This document shows, piece after piece, positions 5,735 through 6,650 of a DNA stretch of 6,650 nt. The notes under the pieces were generated by a model, which saw nothing but the letters and a program-made list of their open reading frames with translations, was not told where the DNA came from and did no database searches. The position numbers were made by a program, and so were the translations under genes. Position 1 is the stretch's first letter, and each line of letters starts with the position of its first letter. This DNA comes from an uncultured Clostridia bacterium (GTDB taxonomy: Bacteria; Bacillota_A; Clostridia; Oscillospirales; Oscillospiraceae), in assembly GCA_946405325.1 (NCBI GenBank), contig CAMJGU010000052.1, forward strand, positions 1 through 6,650, written 5' to 3'.

Positions 5735-6650
5735 GGATCGACGACATCTTAGAGCGCAAGCGCGTGCTGCTGACGCAGCGGCGCGAGGAGGAGGCACGGG
5801 AAACGCCGGACGAGTTCGCGCTGGCGCTGGTGGACGAGGAGCTGCGCGACCTCAACGCGGAGATGAGGGCGCTGCGGGGCACGCCGCGCTCCGGAGGGAA
5901 AACCAACAGCGCAATGACGATGGACCGGGCGCAGTACGAGCAATGGCGCATCTCCGAGCAGAACGAGGAGACGCACGACGCACGGCGCGTCTACTTCGAG
6001 ACGCTGCAAAGCGGCGCGGACGCCCTGACAGAGCGGCAGCGTGAGGTCTTTGAGGCATGGCGGGACGGAGCGAGCATCAAGGAGATCGCGGCGCGCTTCG
6101 GCATCGACCGCTCCACCGTCAGCCGGACACTTGCGCGCGCCAAGGTGAAAATGCGCGAAGAGGCGGAGCGGCTGGCGAAGCAGCTCAAGCTGGCGGGGAT
6201 GACGGTATTTGATCTTGCGGACCGCGGCATCGCGGGCGTAATCCTCTCGTGCCTCACGGCGCGGCAGGCGGTGTGCATCTACCTCTACTACGGCGAATGG
6301 TTGAGCCTGCGGGAGTGCGCCGAGCTGCTGGACGTGGATCACACGGCGGTGCTGCGGATGGTGCAAAGAGGACTGCGGGCGATCCAGGACACGCTGCGCT
6401 GCGAATCGTTCACGCTGGACAACGCGGACGCGCTGAGCGAGATTGCCTATGAGTTGTACGTCGAAAACGGGCTTCCGAGCGTACAGACGGCGGGGCCGAT
6501 CACCCGCGTAGGAGCGTGGGGCAGGCGGGCGATGGGCTACCGACCGTCAAGGAACAGCAAAATCCGGCCGGCGGAATGCGTCGTGCGGACGTCCGACGGG
6601 CTCACGAGCGAGGGCGGCGCGGCGCACCGGTCGGCAGACCGCCCGATGAG
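5731..6650 (+). CDS. Sigma-70 region 4-like DNA-binding protein with two HTH units (3' end outside window)
   Basis: From ATG 5731 the frame is open to the right edge (306 full codons), so the C-terminus is missing. AAGGGTGA (5717-5724) precedes the start by six bases. Residues 1-60 form a charged helical part (RVLLTQRREEEARE; DEELRDLNAEMRALR). Residues 99-141 are a clear region 4-like helix-turn-helix: LTERQREVFEAWRDG, then ASIKEIAARFGIDRSTVSRT. Residues 175-219 form a second, weaker unit: LTARQAVCIYLYYGEWLSLR, then AELLDVDHTAVLRMVQRGL. Each has the 'LT.RQ' entry helix, the turn before A-x-x-(L/F)-(G/D)-V/I and a recognition helix with S/T-x-V. No region 2, so it is not a complete sigma factor. 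The tail (220-306) is basic and Gly-rich in parts. Likely roles are a late-gene transcription activator or a small terminase-like DNA-binding subunit; the position after the fibre genes, with packaging genes often next, allows either. The two-HTH arrangement is seen; the role is inferred. Confidence 0.75.
   Translation, partial: MRIDDILERKRVLLTQRREEEARETPDEFALALVDEELRDLNAEMRALRGTPRSGGKTNSAMTMDRAQYEQWRISEQNEETHDARRVYFETLQSGADALTERQREVFEAWRDGASIKEIAARFGIDRSTVSRTLARAKVKMREEAERLAKQLKLAGMTVFDLADRGIAGVILSCLTARQAVCIYLYYGEWLSLRECAELLDVDHTAVLRMVQRGLRAIQDTLRCESFTLDNADALSEIAYELYVENGLPSVQTAGPITRVGAWGRRAMGYRPSRNSKIRPAECVVRTSDGLTSEGGAAHRSADRPM

Noticed and set aside
5487..6044. A 185-codon + strand frame across the small helical gene and the regulator
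   Set aside because: It runs in a different frame through two better genes, and its product is Arg/Ala/Gly-rich and disordered. The coupled pair 5495-5734 and 5731 onward explains the DNA better.
1..6650. Host promoters, tRNA genes or attachment sites
   Set aside because: No credible -35/-10 pair, cloverleaf or duplicated att-like sequence stood out; genes are packed too tightly for a clear promoter, so the transcript probably starts upstream of the window.

Overview
The window reads as part of the late (virion structural) region of a bacteriophage or prophage. All genes are on the + strand and packed tightly, with no intergenic gap above about 60 bases. The host looks like a fairly GC-rich member of the Firmicutes, probably an anaerobic gut-type Clostridia (Oscillospiraceae-like). 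The basis is strong AGGAGG-type ribosome binding sites, high-GC codon use and a general likeness of the proteins to phage proteins from that group. The host is an inference; no host gene is visible.

Layout: (1) 1-446, the C-terminal end of a probable major capsid protein. (2) 454-484, a very strong GC-rich hairpin. (3) 505-1056, a small head-tail adaptor-like protein. (4) 1055-1078, a perfect 24-base palindrome that begins inside the adaptor stop codon. (5) 1096-2949, a 617-residue beta-rich protein resembling the tail nozzle / tail tubular protein of short-tailed phages. (6) 2953-4470, a tail fibre with an alanine-rich coiled-coil shaft and two copies of a beta domain at its C-terminus. (7) 4467-5483, a second fibre or adhesin with six 14-residue YadA-head-like repeats and a Trp-rich tip. 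(8) 5495-5734, a small helical protein of unknown function. (9) 5731 to the window edge, a protein with two sigma-70 region 4-like helix-turn-helix units, open at the right edge.

The order capsid, adaptor, nozzle, fibre, fibre, with no tape-measure, tail-tube or sheath gene between capsid and fibres, points to a short-tailed (podovirus-like) virion. The adaptor and nozzle would extend the portal outward, and the two fibre proteins would attach to the nozzle and recognise the host surface. The last two genes overlap by four bases and appear to begin a regulatory or DNA-packaging block: the HTH protein probably acts in late transcription or as a terminase-associated DNA-binding protein.

I found no CRISPR array, tRNA, insertion sequence, integrase, defence system or reverse transcriptase. 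The most notable points are the two RNA/DNA palindromes flanking the adaptor gene, the modular repeats in the two fibre genes (with an AT-shifted repeat block), and the duplicated region-4 regulator. No clearly new biological system is evident.
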